Source: Leisingera sp. S132 (lineage in GTDB: Bacteria; Pseudomonadota; Alphaproteobacteria; Rhodobacterales; Rhodobacteraceae). Taken from it: DNA of 64,000 bases. Shown here in pieces: positions 8,333-18,286 of this stretch (the first letter of the stretch is position 1; the number at the start of each line of letters is the position of its first letter). The position numbers and the translations under genes are program-made. The notes under the pieces are model-generated. The model was not told where the DNA came from. It was given only the letters and a program-made list of their open reading frames with translations, and did not search any database. Location of the stretch: the NCBI RefSeq assembly GCF_025144465.1, contig NZ_CP083553.1, positions 702,501 to 766,500 of the forward strand, given 5' to 3'.

Positions 8333-8986
8333 TCAGCCCTTGCCCAATGTGCTCGCCTCGCGGGCCAGATCCTCAATTGCGCTCCAGTTGCCTGCCTGAA
8401 CCATATCTTTGGGTGCGACCCAGCTGCCGCCGGCACAGACCACGTTACCCAAGCTCAGGTAGCTTTCTGCATTGGCGGGTGTGATGCCGCCAGTGGGACA
8501 GAAGGAGATTTGCGGTAGCGGTGCGCCAATGGCCTTGAGCGCCGGTGCGCCGCCGGAGGCTTCCGCCGGGAAGAATTTCAGCATGCCGTAGCCGCGGGCC
8601 AGCAGCCGCATTGCTTCAGTGGCAGTCGCCGCGCCTGGCAAGAGCGGCAGGCCGATGGACTCACAGGCGTCCAGCAGGTAATCCGTAGCGCCGGGCGAGA
8701 CACCGAACTGGGCACCGGCCTCTTTTGCGGCCTCGGCGTCCTTGGGGGTGATCAGCGTCCCGGCCCCGACAACGCCTCCTTTCACCTGCGCCATCTCGCG
8801 GATCACATCCAGTGCCGCACCGGTGCGCAGGGTGACTTCCAGGGCGGGCAGTCCGCCTGCCACGAGTGCTTCGGCAAGCGGGCGGGCATGGGCCGCGTCC
8901 TCCACCACCAGCACCGGCATCACCGGCGCCAGGGCGCAAATCTCGCAGGTGCGCAGGCTGGCGTCCTGAGGGGTAATCCGCATCAT
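8333..8986 (-). CDS. eda: KDPG / KHG aldolase (Entner-Doudoroff)
   Basis: A 217-residue class I aldolase that splits 2-keto-3-deoxy-6-phosphogluconate into pyruvate and glyceraldehyde 3-phosphate. The catalytic Glu50 (ALEVTLRT) and the Schiff-base Lys137 (GMLKFFPAE) are both visible, along with the phosphate-binding CPTGGI. Its start follows directly after the edd stop codon, so the two are translationally linked. Length is normal for the family. Confidence 0.95.
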   Translation of the reverse strand: MMRITPQDASLRTCEICALAPVMPVLVVEDAAHARPLAEALVAGGLPALEVTLRTGAALDVIREMAQVKGGVVGAGTLITPKDAEAAKEAGAQFGVSPGATDYLLDACESIGLPLLPGAATATEAMRLLARGYGMLKFFPAEASGGAPALKAIGAPLPQISFCPTGGITPANAESYLSLGNVVCAGGSWVAPKDMVQAGNWSAIEDLAREASTLGKG

Positions 8987-10795
8987 TCAAACTCCGAATA
9001 CGCTGGCGCCTTCGTCGGCTGAGGCAACCGAGCGGCGGAACAGGGAAAACAGCTCGCGGCCAGTGCCATGCTGATTGGCGCTGAGGTCGGCAGTGGCGGC
9101 TTCGCGTTCGAGTGCGCCTTCCGTCAGTATTTCCAATGTGCCCTTCACCGCATCGAGCCGCAGCAAGTCGCCGTCCCGGATGCGGGCAATCGGGCCGCCG
9201 TCAAGGGCCTCGGGCACCACATGAATCGCCGCCGGGATTTTGCCTGAAGCTCCGGACATCCGCCCGTCTGTGACCAGTGCCACCTTCAGGCCGCGGCCCT
9301 GAAGGATTCCGAGGAACGGAGTAAGGCTGTGCAGTTCCGGCATGCCGTTTGCCTTGGGGCCCTGGAAGCGCACCACCACGATCACGTCGCCGGTCAGTTC
9401 GCCTGCCTTGAAGGCGGCCTTGGCTTCTTCCTGGTCGTGAAAGACTCTGGCTGGGGCTTCGACCACTTGGTGCTCTTTTGCGACCGCCGAGACCTTGATC
9501 ACCGCGGTGCCGAGATTGCCGGTCAGCCGCTTCAGCCCGCCGGTCTTCTGGAACGGTGCATCTGCAGGGCGCAGCACCGCGTCATTCAGGCTTTGCCCCG
9601 GGCCGGGGCGGAAGGTGAGCCCGTCCTCCGACAGGAACGGCTCCTGCGTATAGGTCTCCAGCCCTTCGCCCGCGACTGTCCGGGTGTCCGGGTGCAAAAG
9701 CCCTGCCTTCAGCAGTTCGCCAATCATGTAGCCCAGCCCGCCTGCAGCGTGGAAATGGTTCACGTCGGCCAAGCCATTGGGATAAACTTTCGTCAGCAGC
9801 GGCACAGATTCCGAGAGTTCTGCAAAATCCTGCCAGTCGAGGAGAATGCCGCCTGCGCGCGCCATGGCAATGAGGTGGATCAGCAGATTGGTGGAGCCGC
9901 CGGTGGCCATCAGCCCGACGATGCCGTTGGCATAGGCCTTTTCGTCCAGCACGTCGCAGACAGGGGTGTAGTTGTTGCCAAGGGCGCTGAGCGACAGCGC
10001 TCTCTTGGCACCCTCAACCGTCAGCGCCTCGCGTAAGGGAGTGCCGGGATTGACGAAAGAGGATCCGGGCAGATGCAGCCCCATGAACTCCATCAGCATC
10101 TGGTTGGTGTTGGCAGTGCCGTAGAAGGTGCAGGTGCCGGGGCCATGGTAGGCAGCCATTTCTGCCTTCAGCAGCTCCTCGCGGGTGACTTCCCCGGCGG
10201 CAAATTTCTGGCGGATCTGTGCCTTTTCGTCATTGGCTAGGCCGCTGGTCATCGGTCCTGCGGGCAGGAACACTGCTGGAATATGGCCAAAGGCCTGGGC
10301 GCCGATCACCAGTCCGGGCACGATCTTGTCGCAGACGCCCAGAAACACGGCGGCATCGAACACGTTGTGGCTAAGTGCGACACCTGCCGCCATGGCGATG
10401 GTGTCGCGGGAAAACAGGCTCAGCTCCATGCCGGCCGCTCCTTGGGTGACGCCGTCGCACATCGCAGGCACCCCGCCTGCCACTTGCGCAGTGCCGCCTG
10501 CCTTGCGCACCGCATCGCGTATCAATGCGGGGTAGGTCTCAAACGGCTGATGCGCCGACAGCATATCGTTATAGGCAGTGACAATCCCCAAGTGCCCGTT
10601 GCCGCCGGCCGCCAGCGTTTGCTGGTCCGTACCAGAGGCTGCATAGGCATGGGCCTGACCGGAGCAACTGAGATGCGCCCGGGCCGGTCCTTTGCCCTTT
10701 GCAGCGCGCATCCGCTCCAAGTAGGCGGTGCGGGTCGTTTCGCTGCGCAAGACGATGCGCTCCGTGACGGCTGCCAATGTGGAATTCAGGGTCAT
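8987..10795 (-). CDS. edd: 6-phosphogluconate dehydratase
   Basis: A 602-residue iron-sulfur dehydratase of the IlvD/Edd family, making KDPG from 6-phosphogluconate. It carries the conserved [10 protein letters not shown] and GVCDKIVPG cysteine segments and [12 protein letters not shown], and [10 protein letters not shown] near the C-terminus. Length matches Edd rather than IlvD, and position between zwf and eda settles the choice. AAAGG lies 6 nt before the ATG. Confidence 0.95.
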   Translation of the reverse strand: MTLNSTLAAVTERIVLRSETTRTAYLERMRAAKGKGPARAHLSCSGQAHAYAASGTDQQTLAAGGNGHLGIVTAYNDMLSAHQPFETYPALIRDAVRKAGGTAQVAGGVPAMCDGVTQGAAGMELSLFSRDTIAMAAGVALSHNVFDAAVFLGVCDKIVPGLVIGAQAFGHIPAVFLPAGPMTSGLANDEKAQIRQKFAAGEVTREELLKAEMAAYHGPGTCTFYGTANTNQMLMEFMGLHLPGSSFVNPGTPLREALTVEGAKRALSLSALGNNYTPVCDVLDEKAYANGIVGLMATGGSTNLLIHLIAMARAGGILLDWQDFAELSESVPLLTKVYPNGLADVNHFHAAGGLGYMIGELLKAGLLHPDTRTVAGEGLETYTQEPFLSEDGLTFRPGPGQSLNDAVLRPADAPFQKTGGLKRLTGNLGTAVIKVSAVAKEHQVVEAPARVFHDQEEAKAAFKAGELTGDVIVVVRFQGPKANGMPELHSLTPFLGILQGRGLKVALVTDGRMSGASGKIPAAIHVVPEALDGGPIARIRDGDLLRLDAVKGTLEILTEGALEREAATADLSANQHGTGRELFSLFRRSVASADEGASVFGV

Positions 10796-10843
10796 GTCGT
10801 GCCTTTGCTGTCATTTGCGAGGGCGGAGATCAGGGGTGCCATC

Positions 10844-12304
10844 TTATGCTCCGATACTGCGCCAGCGGCGGCCATCTCGGTGGATCAGCAGCAGAGAATC
10901 ATCGGGGCCGGAACTGCCGCTGTCATAAGGCTGCGGCGTGTCTCCAGTATCCTGCCAGCCGGCGATGATCGGATCGGCCCAGGCCCAGGCTGCCTCAACT
11001 TCGTCTCCGCGCATGAACAGCGTCTGATTGCCGCGGATCACATCCATGATCAGCCGCTCATAGGCGTCCTGCGGGCGCCCTGATTCCGCCAGCTCATCGG
11101 CAAAGGTCATATCCAGGTTAGCACCAGTCAGCCGCATGCCGCCAGGTCCCGGATCCTTGATTGTGGTTTTCAGAGTGATGCCTTCATCCGGCTGCAGGCG
11201 GATTACCAGCACATTGCCATGCACAGGACCGGATCCTTCGAAGATGTTGTGCGGCGGGTCGCGGAAATAGACTGCAATTTCGCTGACCCGCTCACGCAGG
11301 CGTTTGCCGGTGCGCAGGTAAAAGGGTGTGCCTGCCCAACGCCAGTTTGCCACTTCAACCTTGAGAGCAATGTAGCTTTCAGTACGGCTGGCGGCATTGC
11401 ATGCATGATCGCGGTAGCCATCGCCGTTCTGCGCGATGTTTCTGCTGCGGTACTGACCGCGGGCAATGCTGGACTGAGGAACCGGGCGCAGCGCCTCGAT
11501 CACCTTGACCTTCTCGTCCCGTACCGAATTGGGGGTAAACTGCGCGGGCGGCTCCATTGCCGTCAGGCAGAGAAGCTGCATCAAGTGGTTCTGCACCATG
11601 TCCCGCATGGCACCGGATTTGTCATAGTATTCGCCGCGTCCTTCAACGCCGATGCTTTCGGCCACTGTGATTTGCACATGGTCGATGTGGGACGAGTTCC
11701 ACAGCGGTTCGAACAACGAGTTTGCGAAGCGCAGCGCCATCAGGTTCTGCACTGTCTCCTTGCCCAGGTAATGGTCGATCCTGTAGATCTGCTGCTCTTC
11801 AAAATGCTTTCGGAGAGCGGCGTTCAGAGCCTGAGCTGAGGCGAGGTCGTGGCCAAAGGGCTTTTCAAGAACAATGCGGCTTTCGGGAGTGGCGATGCCC
11901 GTCTCGCTGAGCCGGCGGGCGATGTCGGTGAACAGCGACGGGCCAACCGACAAGTAGAAGGCGCGGACTGCGTCGTCACGCAGCTTTCCGCGGATCTCAT
12001 CCCACCCGGCATCGCCGCGGACATCTACGGCAGCATAGTCCAGCAGCGCAGTGAATGAAGCGATCTCCTTGGGGGTGGTCTCTACTTGCTGGCCGAATTC
12101 GCGGATCGCGTCTGCAGTCTGATTTCGGAACTCTTCTGCGGTCAGCTCGCTGCGCGAGGTGCCGATGATCCGGCAATCTGTGTTGAATTGGCCGATCTGA
12201 AAACGGTGGAACAGGGCTGGCAGGATTTTTCGGCGGGCCAAGTCACCGGTCGCACCAAACAGCACGAGGTCAAAAGGTTCAACTGGAATGACGCGGGAAA
12301 CCAT
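10844..12304 (-). CDS. zwf: Glucose-6-phosphate 1-dehydrogenase
   Basis: A 486-residue enzyme oxidising glucose 6-phosphate to 6-phosphogluconolactone with NAD(P)+. The nucleotide-binding GATGDLARRKILPAL lies near the N-terminus and the active-site RIDHYLGKE is intact. The ATG at 12304 is used because the 18 extra residues of the longer frame precede the conserved start of the fold. It heads the operon zwf-edd-eda, 48 bp before edd. No 6-phosphogluconolactonase gene (pgl) is found between them. Confidence 0.95.
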   Translation of the reverse strand: MVSRVIPVEPFDLVLFGATGDLARRKILPALFHRFQIGQFNTDCRIIGTSRSELTAEEFRNQTADAIREFGQQVETTPKEIASFTALLDYAAVDVRGDAGWDEIRGKLRDDAVRAFYLSVGPSLFTDIARRLSETGIATPESRIVLEKPFGHDLASAQALNAALRKHFEEQQIYRIDHYLGKETVQNLMALRFANSLFEPLWNSSHIDHVQITVAESIGVEGRGEYYDKSGAMRDMVQNHLMQLLCLTAMEPPAQFTPNSVRDEKVKVIEALRPVPQSSIARGQYRSRNIAQNGDGYRDHACNAASRTESYIALKVEVANWRWAGTPFYLRTGKRLRERVSEIAVYFRDPPHNIFEGSGPVHGNVLVIRLQPDEGITLKTTIKDPGPGGMRLTGANLDMTFADELAESGRPQDAYERLIMDVIRGNQTLFMRGDEVEAAWAWADPIIAGWQDTGDTPQPYDSGSSGPDDSLLLIHRDGRRWRSIGA

Positions 12305-12408
12305 TGATATTACGTCGCTGTTCCTAGGGGCCGCAAAGCCAGGCCATTGTGCCGCCAAGGGCGCGGCAATTCAATTCCCTCTGCTGGCATAGGGGCGGTT
12401 AATGTTTC

Positions 12409-12420
12409 GTTATCGCTAAC
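12409..12420. promoter_or_regulatory. Near-palindrome GTTATCGCTAAC upstream of zwf
   Basis: GTTATCGCTAAC has a central CG and 10 of 12 symmetric positions, the pattern of a LacI-family operator. It lies about 105 bp upstream of zwf and about 175 bp upstream of the divergent CoA-transferase gene. A sugar-sensing regulator acting on the Entner-Doudoroff operon would fit. No LacI-family gene is in the window. The rest of the 290-bp spacer (12305-12594) shows no gene. Confidence 0.35.
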
Positions 12421-12594
12421 ATGTTGCATGCCAAAGAGCCACAGGAAATTTATTAGCTGCAGCCTAATTGCATGGATTTTTGCGGAATTGGGGGATTTGC
12501 GTTTTGAAAGTGAAATTTGATCAAATGTTGCCCGGGGACGCGGCAGCGGCTAAGCATGTCGGGAAGAAACAGTTTCCGACAGGAAGGAATGCCG

Positions 12595-13707
12595 ATGAGC
12601 CCGCTTGCAGGCCTTAAAGTGGTCGAACTTGCCCGCATACTGGCCGGGCCGTGGATTGGTCAGTCTTTGGCGGATCTGGGTGCCGAGGTTGTAAAGGTGG
12701 AAAGCCCCGCTGGCGATGATACCCGCAAGTGGGGCCCGCCTTTCATCGAGCGGGATGGCGACAAGTCAGCTGCTTATTATTATGCCGCCAACCGTGGGAA
12801 AGATTGCGTGACAGCCGATTTCAGGACAGCAGAAGGCAGGCAGGCAGTCGTCAGGCTGATCCAGGATGCCGATATCCTGATTGAAAACTTCAAGGTGGGC
12901 GGGCTGAAAAAATACGGGCTCGATTACGAGACACTTTCCAAGATCAATCCGCGGCTGATTTATTGTTCGGTGACTGGTTTTGGGCAGGACGGGCCTTATG
13001 CGCCGCGCGCTGGCTACGACTTCCTTCTTCAGGGTATGTCCGGGCTGATGTCGATCACTGGCGCGCAGGGTGGGCAGCCGCAGAAAGTAGGAGTAGCGAT
13101 CACCGATATCGTAACAGGGCTTTATGGGACTATTGGCATTCTGGCGGCGGTAGAGCAGCGCCATAGAACCGGGCGCGGCCAGCATCTGGATATGTCCTTA
13201 TTGGATTGCGCGACGGCCCTTCTGGCAAACCAGGCGATGAATTATTTGGCGACCGGCGAAAGCCCAACGCGGCTGGGCAACGACCACCCCAATATAGCGC
13301 CTTACCAAGTAATGGCAGTTGATGACGGCCACGTGATCCTTGCGGTTGGGAATGATGGCCAGTTTCAGAGGTTGTGCGATGTCCTTGGGTTGTCGGAAAC
13401 GAAATCCGATGAACGGTTTCAAACCAATCAGATGAGGGTGGCAAACCGCAAAGTGCTGACTGCTATTCTTGAAGCAGCGCTGGCAGATTGGCCGCAAACG
13501 GAACTTCTGGCAGCGCTGGAGGCAGCAACTGTGCCGGCTGGGCCGATCAATACCATTGGGCAGGCCTTCGAGGATCCGCAAATCAGGCACAGGGGTATGC
13601 AAATTGAGCCGGAGGGCGTGCCGGGTGTGCGTGGTCCTTGGAAGTTTTCTGAGGCAGAGCTTTCATTGGACAAATCGGCACCCAAGCTGCCGAAGCAGTT
13701 GACCTGA
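12595..13707 (+). CDS. Family III (CaiB/BaiF) CoA transferase
   Basis: A 370-residue CoA transferase. Members move CoA between carboxylic acids (formate/oxalate, carnitine, succinate/malate types). The N-terminal LAGLKVVELARILAGPW and GAEVVKVESP are standard, and the Asp in AGYDFLLQGMSG corresponds to the usual catalytic aspartate. AGGAAGGA (12581-12588) fits the ATG at 12595 (spacing 6) better than the ATG at 12589. The start of the CocE hydrolase gene lies 131 bp downstream on the same strand. The acid used cannot be told from sequence. Confidence 0.85.
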   Translation: MSPLAGLKVVELARILAGPWIGQSLADLGAEVVKVESPAGDDTRKWGPPFIERDGDKSAAYYYAANRGKDCVTADFRTAEGRQAVVRLIQDADILIENFKVGGLKKYGLDYETLSKINPRLIYCSVTGFGQDGPYAPRAGYDFLLQGMSGLMSITGAQGGQPQKVGVAITDIVTGLYGTIGILAAVEQRHRTGRGQHLDMSLLDCATALLANQAMNYLATGESPTRLGNDHPNIAPYQVMAVDDGHVILAVGNDGQFQRLCDVLGLSETKSDERFQTNQMRVANRKVLTAILEAALADWPQTELLAALEAATVPAGPINTIGQAFEDPQIRHRGMQIEPEGVPGVRGPWKFSEAELSLDKSAPKLPKQLT

Positions 13708-13838
13708 CTTGCGCGGCCAATAACTGAAGGCGCGTAAACTCGCTTACATCCGCGAATAAATGCTCACTTTGCAGCGGGTGCGGATTTGGCGAAGGTGCGG
13801 GCAAAAGCCGAATGCAAAGACAGTCAAAGGAAAAGCCT

Positions 13839-15824
13839 ATGCCCGGTGCATACAGCATCAAAGAGAACACTTGGATTTCCCTGCCCGACGGGCGCAGGCT
13901 GGCGGCGCGCATGTGGATGCCTGAAGGCGAGGGACCCTTTCCTGCAATCCTGGAATACCTTCCGTACCGCAAACGTGACGGAACTGCACCAAGGGATGAG
14001 ACCACGCATACGGTCTTTGCTGCCGAAGGGTACGCTTGCCTACGGGTGGATATTGCGGGCACGGGTGACAGTGAGGGGGTGTTCGATGACGAATACTCTA
14101 ACCAAGAGCTGAGCGACGGCGAAGTTGTGCTGGAATGGATGGTCGCGCAAGATTGGTGTGACGGCAACATTGGCATGATCGGCATCAGCTGGGGCGGCTT
14201 CAACGGGCTGCAGTTGGCATTTCGCCGCCCGGCTGCACTGAAGGCGGTGGTTTCTGTAGCCTCGACTGTGGATCGTTATGCCGACGACATTCACTATATG
14301 GGCGGCTGCCTGCTAAGCGACAATGCGAATTGGGGCAGCCAAATGTTTGCCTATCAGTCGCGCCCTTCAGACCCGGAGCTTCGTGAGGATTGGAGGGAAG
14401 ATTGGATCAGGCGGATCGAAGGAATGCCTTTCATGGCTGCGGAATGGCTGCGACAGCAGACACGGGGCGATTTCTGGAGGCACGGTTCTGTATGTGAAGA
14501 CTGGTCAGCCATTCAGGTGCCAGTGCTGGCGATCACCGGCTGGGCAGATGCCTATGTTAACGCGCCTCCGGCGCTGGCTGCGAACTTGACGGTGCCTGCC
14601 AAAGCCTTGATTGGTCCTTGGGAGCATCGCTACGCTCATATCGCCAAGCTGGATCCCGCGGATTTTCATGGTGAAGTGCTTGCCTGGTTCGGCAAATGGC
14701 TGAAGGGTGAGGAGACAGGGGCCGAAACCCTGCCGGACTACCGCGTCTACATTCAGGAGCATTTCAACCCGGCTATGCAGAACAAGCCGCGTCAGGGGCG
14801 CTGGGCAGCAGAGGCAAAGTGGCCCTCGCCCAATGTGCAGGAGACGGTGATGCATCTGGGGGACGGCGTGCTAGCAGAAAGCGCCGCCAGCGGAACATTA
14901 GCAATCAGCAGCCCGGCAACGGTGGGGCAGGCGGGCGGCTATTTCTGCCCGGGCATGCGGTTCGACAATGAACTTGCTGGTGATCAGGCCGGGGATGACG
15001 GGCTGTCAGCCTGTTTCGACACAGCGCCGTTGGCCGAGCCGCTGGAAATGCTGGGCCGACCGCGCGTGAAGATTGCCTTCACTGTGGACAAGCCGGTTGC
15101 GCAGCTTGCGGCAAGGCTGTGCGATGTGTCGCCTGAAGGCGTATCGCAGCGTATAACCTTCAGGGCGCTGAACCTCGCCTGCCGGAACGGGTTCGAGGCA
15201 CCAGATAAACTGGTGCCCGGAGAGCGTTACGAGGCTGAAATCGAACTCAACGAATGCGCTCACCGCCTGCGGCTGGGCCATGTTCTGCGGCTGGCGCTTT
15301 CGACGTCTTACTGGCCGATTGTCTGGCCTGCGCCGGAAGCGGCGGAGGTGACGTTGCTTTTGGAAAGTTGTTCGCTGGTGCTGCCGGAACGCAGGGTCGC
15401 GGAGGAAATCGATCCGCAAAACCCCGGCGCGCCGCGCGGCTACCCGGTACTGCAATCCAAAAACCTGCGAGAGGCAGGGGGCACCTCCAAGACCTGGATC
15501 CGCGAGGACGGGGCACTGGTGCTGGATACTTTTGACGACTACGGCAAATCAGTGGACCCTTATCACGGCATGTGCGTGGGCAGCCATGTGTCCATGCATT
15601 ATGAGGTGCATCCCGATGACCCGGCGTCGGCAGCCTTTGCCAGTGATTGGAACTTCGAGTTTGAGTGTGGCGGCTGGCAGGTCTCGATCGATACCGAGAA
15701 CAAGATGACCTGCGACCGGGAGAATTTCTATCTCTGGCGCAAGGTCACGGCCTATGAAGGCGCAGACAAGGACGTCGTGATGCGCAAGGAGTGGCAGGAG
15801 ACCATTCCGCGCGGGGTGCTGTAA
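13839..15824 (+). CDS. CocE/NonD-family alpha/beta hydrolase (X-Pro dipeptidyl-peptidase type)
   Basis: A 661-residue protein with an N-terminal S15-type alpha/beta hydrolase domain (about residues 15-290) and a C-terminal jelly-roll domain (about 300-540), the CocE layout. The nucleophile elbow is GISWGGFNG. Related enzymes cut acyl esters or N-terminal X-Pro dipeptides; this one has no signal peptide. A further 120 residues at the C-terminus lie beyond the usual CocE end. AAAGGA precedes the ATG at 13839. Its role beside a CoA transferase is unknown. Confidence 0.8.
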   Translation: MPGAYSIKENTWISLPDGRRLAARMWMPEGEGPFPAILEYLPYRKRDGTAPRDETTHTVFAAEGYACLRVDIAGTGDSEGVFDDEYSNQELSDGEVVLEWMVAQDWCDGNIGMIGISWGGFNGLQLAFRRPAALKAVVSVASTVDRYADDIHYMGGCLLSDNANWGSQMFAYQSRPSDPELREDWREDWIRRIEGMPFMAAEWLRQQTRGDFWRHGSVCEDWSAIQVPVLAITGWADAYVNAPPALAANLTVPAKALIGPWEHRYAHIAKLDPADFHGEVLAWFGKWLKGEETGAETLPDYRVYIQEHFNPAMQNKPRQGRWAAEAKWPSPNVQETVMHLGDGVLAESAASGTLAISSPATVGQAGGYFCPGMRFDNELAGDQAGDDGLSACFDTAPLAEPLEMLGRPRVKIAFTVDKPVAQLAARLCDVSPEGVSQRITFRALNLACRNGFEAPDKLVPGERYEAEIELNECAHRLRLGHVLRLALSTSYWPIVWPAPEAAEVTLLLESCSLVLPERRVAEEIDPQNPGAPRGYPVLQSKNLREAGGTSKTWIREDGALVLDTFDDYGKSVDPYHGMCVGSHVSMHYEVHPDDPASAAFASDWNFEFECGGWQVSIDTENKMTCDRENFYLWRKVTAYEGADKDVVMRKEWQETIPRGVL

Positions 15825-15875
15825 AAGCAGCAGGACGACCATAGGAGGCCAGGGGAAACTCCCGGCCTTCCGGGA

Positions 15876-16730
15876 TCAGAAGTCGAGGCCAAGATCCAGA
15901 GTGCGGGCCGAGTGGGTGAGCGCGCCGGAGGAGATATAATCGACCCCAGTGGCTGCCACTTCGGCAATACGCTCGAGCCGCATGTTGCCGGAAGCCTCGG
16001 TCACCACATGGCCCTTGGCCATATCGACAGCCTTGATCAGGGTAGGGGTGTCCATATTGTCCAGAAGCACCCCGTCAGCGCCGCCGGTGGCGATGACCTC
16101 AGCCAGCTGATCCAGGGTATCGACCTCGATTTCCACCTTCATCATATGGCTGACAGAGGCTTTGGCGGCTTCCAGCACAGCCTTGATGCCGCCAGCAGCG
16201 GCGATGTGGTTGTCCTTGATCAGGATTGCGTCCGATAGGCCGAAACGGTGGTTGTAGCCGCCGCCGTGCAGCACTGCCTGTTTCTCGGCAATGCGTAGGC
16301 CGGGCGTGGTCTTGCGGGTGCAAGTTATGCGGGTTGCGGTGCCTTTGGTCTCGGCCGCAAAGGCTGCAGTCAGAGTGGCAATGCCGGTCAGGCGGCCTGC
16401 AAAGTTCAGCGCCACACGTTCGCCAGACAGGATCGAGGCGGCCGAGCCTTCGATTGTCATCAGGGTGTCGCCCTTTTTGCATGGGCTGCCATCGTGCAGG
16501 AGGGTGTTCACCTTCAGCTCGGCATCTACCAGGTGAAAGGCGATGCGGGCGATCTGCATACCCGAGACCACACCGTCCTCCCGCGCGTTCAGCCGGGCAG
16601 AGTAGGTGGCGGAAGCGGGGATCACCGCACGAGTGGTTATGTCACCGTTCTGGCCCAGGTCCTCCATCAGCGCAGCGCGAACCATAGGTTCCAGGATCAG
16701 GTCGGGCAGGGTGGCGAATTGGGTGCTCAT
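15876..16730 (-). CDS. nadC: Nicotinate-nucleotide pyrophosphorylase (quinolinate phosphoribosyltransferase)
   Basis: A 284-residue enzyme converting quinolinate and PRPP to nicotinate mononucleotide. Visible signatures are TRKTTPGLR (substrate-binding Arg/Lys), the segment HGGGYNHRFGLSDAILIKDNH, and GVDYISSGALTHS. Its ATG overlaps the nadB stop codon as ATGA, so it is the last gene of nadABC. The 51-bp spacer before the convergent CocE gene has only a weak GC hairpin. Confidence 0.95.
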   Translation of the reverse strand: MSTQFATLPDLILEPMVRAALMEDLGQNGDITTRAVIPASATYSARLNAREDGVVSGMQIARIAFHLVDAELKVNTLLHDGSPCKKGDTLMTIEGSAASILSGERVALNFAGRLTGIATLTAAFAAETKGTATRITCTRKTTPGLRIAEKQAVLHGGGYNHRFGLSDAILIKDNHIAAAGGIKAVLEAAKASVSHMMKVEIEVDTLDQLAEVIATGGADGVLLDNMDTPTLIKAVDMAKGHVVTEASGNMRLERIAEVAATGVDYISSGALTHSARTLDLGLDF

Positions 16731-18283
16731 GTCAGTTCCTTAACGGCCTTGGCGCGGATGGCCATGGCCTCCTTCAGGGTAATGCGGGTGCGGTGTGCCA
16801 GGGCAGGGTCGGCCTCGGGAAAATCGTCTCTGAAATGGCCGCCGCGGCTTTCCTTGCGACTTAAGGCCGCTGCGGCGATCAGCGTTGCAGTGGCGCACAT
16901 GTTGACGAAGTTTTCGTCACCAGCCTGCTCAGCTTCAAGGCGGGCAATCTCCGCAAGCGCTTGGCGAAGGCCGCTGGCGGTTCGGCGGACCCCGGCATGG
17001 GCGGTCATTGTCACCCGCAAGGACATTACCGCAGTGTTGTCCAGTTCCTTGCCTCCTTCGGGGAAGCTAGGGCGGACCATTTCCATTCCTTCAGAGATTT
17101 CCAGCGCAGTCATGTCTTGTGCAGCGTTGCGGGCAAATACCAGCGCCTCAAGCAGCCCGTTGGACGCCAGCCGGTTGGCGCCGTGCAGCCCGGTTGAGGA
17201 GGCCTCGCCGCAGACCCAGAGGTTGGAAAGGCTGGTGCGGCCCTGCAGGTCGGCGTCAACACCGCCCATATGGTAGTGAGCGGCGACAGCGACTGGGATA
17301 GCTTCTTGCACCGGGTCGATACCAGCGCGGGCACAAGTTTCGGCAACTGTCGGGAAGCGGCGCAGAACTTCAGTGCCAAGAGCCTCGCGGGTGTCGAGCA
17401 TGGGCCGGCGGCCCGCCTGAGATTCGGCGAAGATGGCGCGGGCCACGATGTCGCGGGGGGCAAGTTCGGCGTCCGGGTGCGCCTTAACCATGAAACGTTC
17501 GCCATCGGCATTGATCAGTACTGCGCCCTCGCCGCGCAGGGCTTCGGTTGCCAGCGGCGCGGGGTCCTCGCCGATATCAAAGGCGGTGGGGTGGAATTGC
17601 ACGAATTCCGGATCCGCAATGCAAGCGCCTGCGCGGGCGGCAAAGCCGATAACTTGCCCGCGGATCCGCGGAGGGTTGGTGGTGTGAGCATAAAGCCCGC
17701 CGGATCCGCCTCCCGCAAGCAGGACGCCGGGGCATTTGATCAGCACCGGTCCAGAGGGGGCATCGGCACGGGTAATCCAGATGCCGGTGACAGCATCGCC
17801 AGCTGTTTCCAGGCGCTCGGCTTGGGTGTTTTCGAGTACCTGCACAGACGGAGCTGCACGCACGGCGGCGATCAGCGTCTGCATGATCTGATCGCCGGCC
17901 TGGTCACCCTTTACTCGTACCACGCGGGCAGCAGAATGGGCAGCCTCGCGGCTCATCACATAGTTGCCCTCCGCATCGCGGTCGAAGGGCGTTCCAAGTT
18001 CGGTGAGGTCGATGATGTGCTCGCGCGCCACCCTCGTCACCATGGCAGCGACCTCCGGGTCGACCGTGCCCGCACCTGCCTGAAGAGTGTCGCCTGCATG
18101 GGCCTCGGGTGTGTCGTGTTCGGACATAGCCGCCGCGACGCCGCCTTGGGCCCAGGCTGAGCTGGAGCCTTCACCCAATGTTTCGGGAGAGATCACCAGA
18201 ACCGGCCGCGGTGCCAGCTCAAGCGCGGCGTAAAGTGCGCCCAGACCCGCGCCTGCAATGACGATACGGCCGGTTTCGATCAC
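16727..18283 (-). CDS. nadB: L-aspartate oxidase
   Basis: A 518-residue FAD enzyme that oxidises aspartate to iminoaspartate for NAD synthesis. It shows the FAD-binding IVIAGAGLGALYAALEL at the N-terminus, SSSAWAQGGVAAA, HPTAFDIG and the active-site region HYHMGGVDADLQGRTSL. The start is a GTG (18283), three bases after the nadA stop, with no strong ribosome site, so translation is likely coupled to nadA. Confidence 0.95.
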   Translation of the reverse strand: MIETGRIVIAGAGLGALYAALELAPRPVLVISPETLGEGSSSAWAQGGVAAAMSEHDTPEAHAGDTLQAGAGTVDPEVAAMVTRVAREHIIDLTELGTPFDRDAEGNYVMSREAAHSAARVVRVKGDQAGDQIMQTLIAAVRAAPSVQVLENTQAERLETAGDAVTGIWITRADAPSGPVLIKCPGVLLAGGGSGGLYAHTTNPPRIRGQVIGFAARAGACIADPEFVQFHPTAFDIGEDPAPLATEALRGEGAVLINADGERFMVKAHPDAELAPRDIVARAIFAESQAGRRPMLDTREALGTEVLRRFPTVAETCARAGIDPVQEAIPVAVAAHYHMGGVDADLQGRTSLSNLWVCGEASSTGLHGANRLASNGLLEALVFARNAAQDMTALEISEGMEMVRPSFPEGGKELDNTAVMSLRVTMTAHAGVRRTASGLRQALAEIARLEAEQAGDENFVNMCATATLIAAAALSRKESRGGHFRDDFPEADPALAHRTRITLKEAMAIRAKAVKELT

Positions 18284-18286
18284 GGA

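Noticed and set aside
15825..15875. GC-rich hairpin between the CocE gene and nadC
   Set aside because: GGCC arms with a mismatch but no T-run; too weak to call a terminator.
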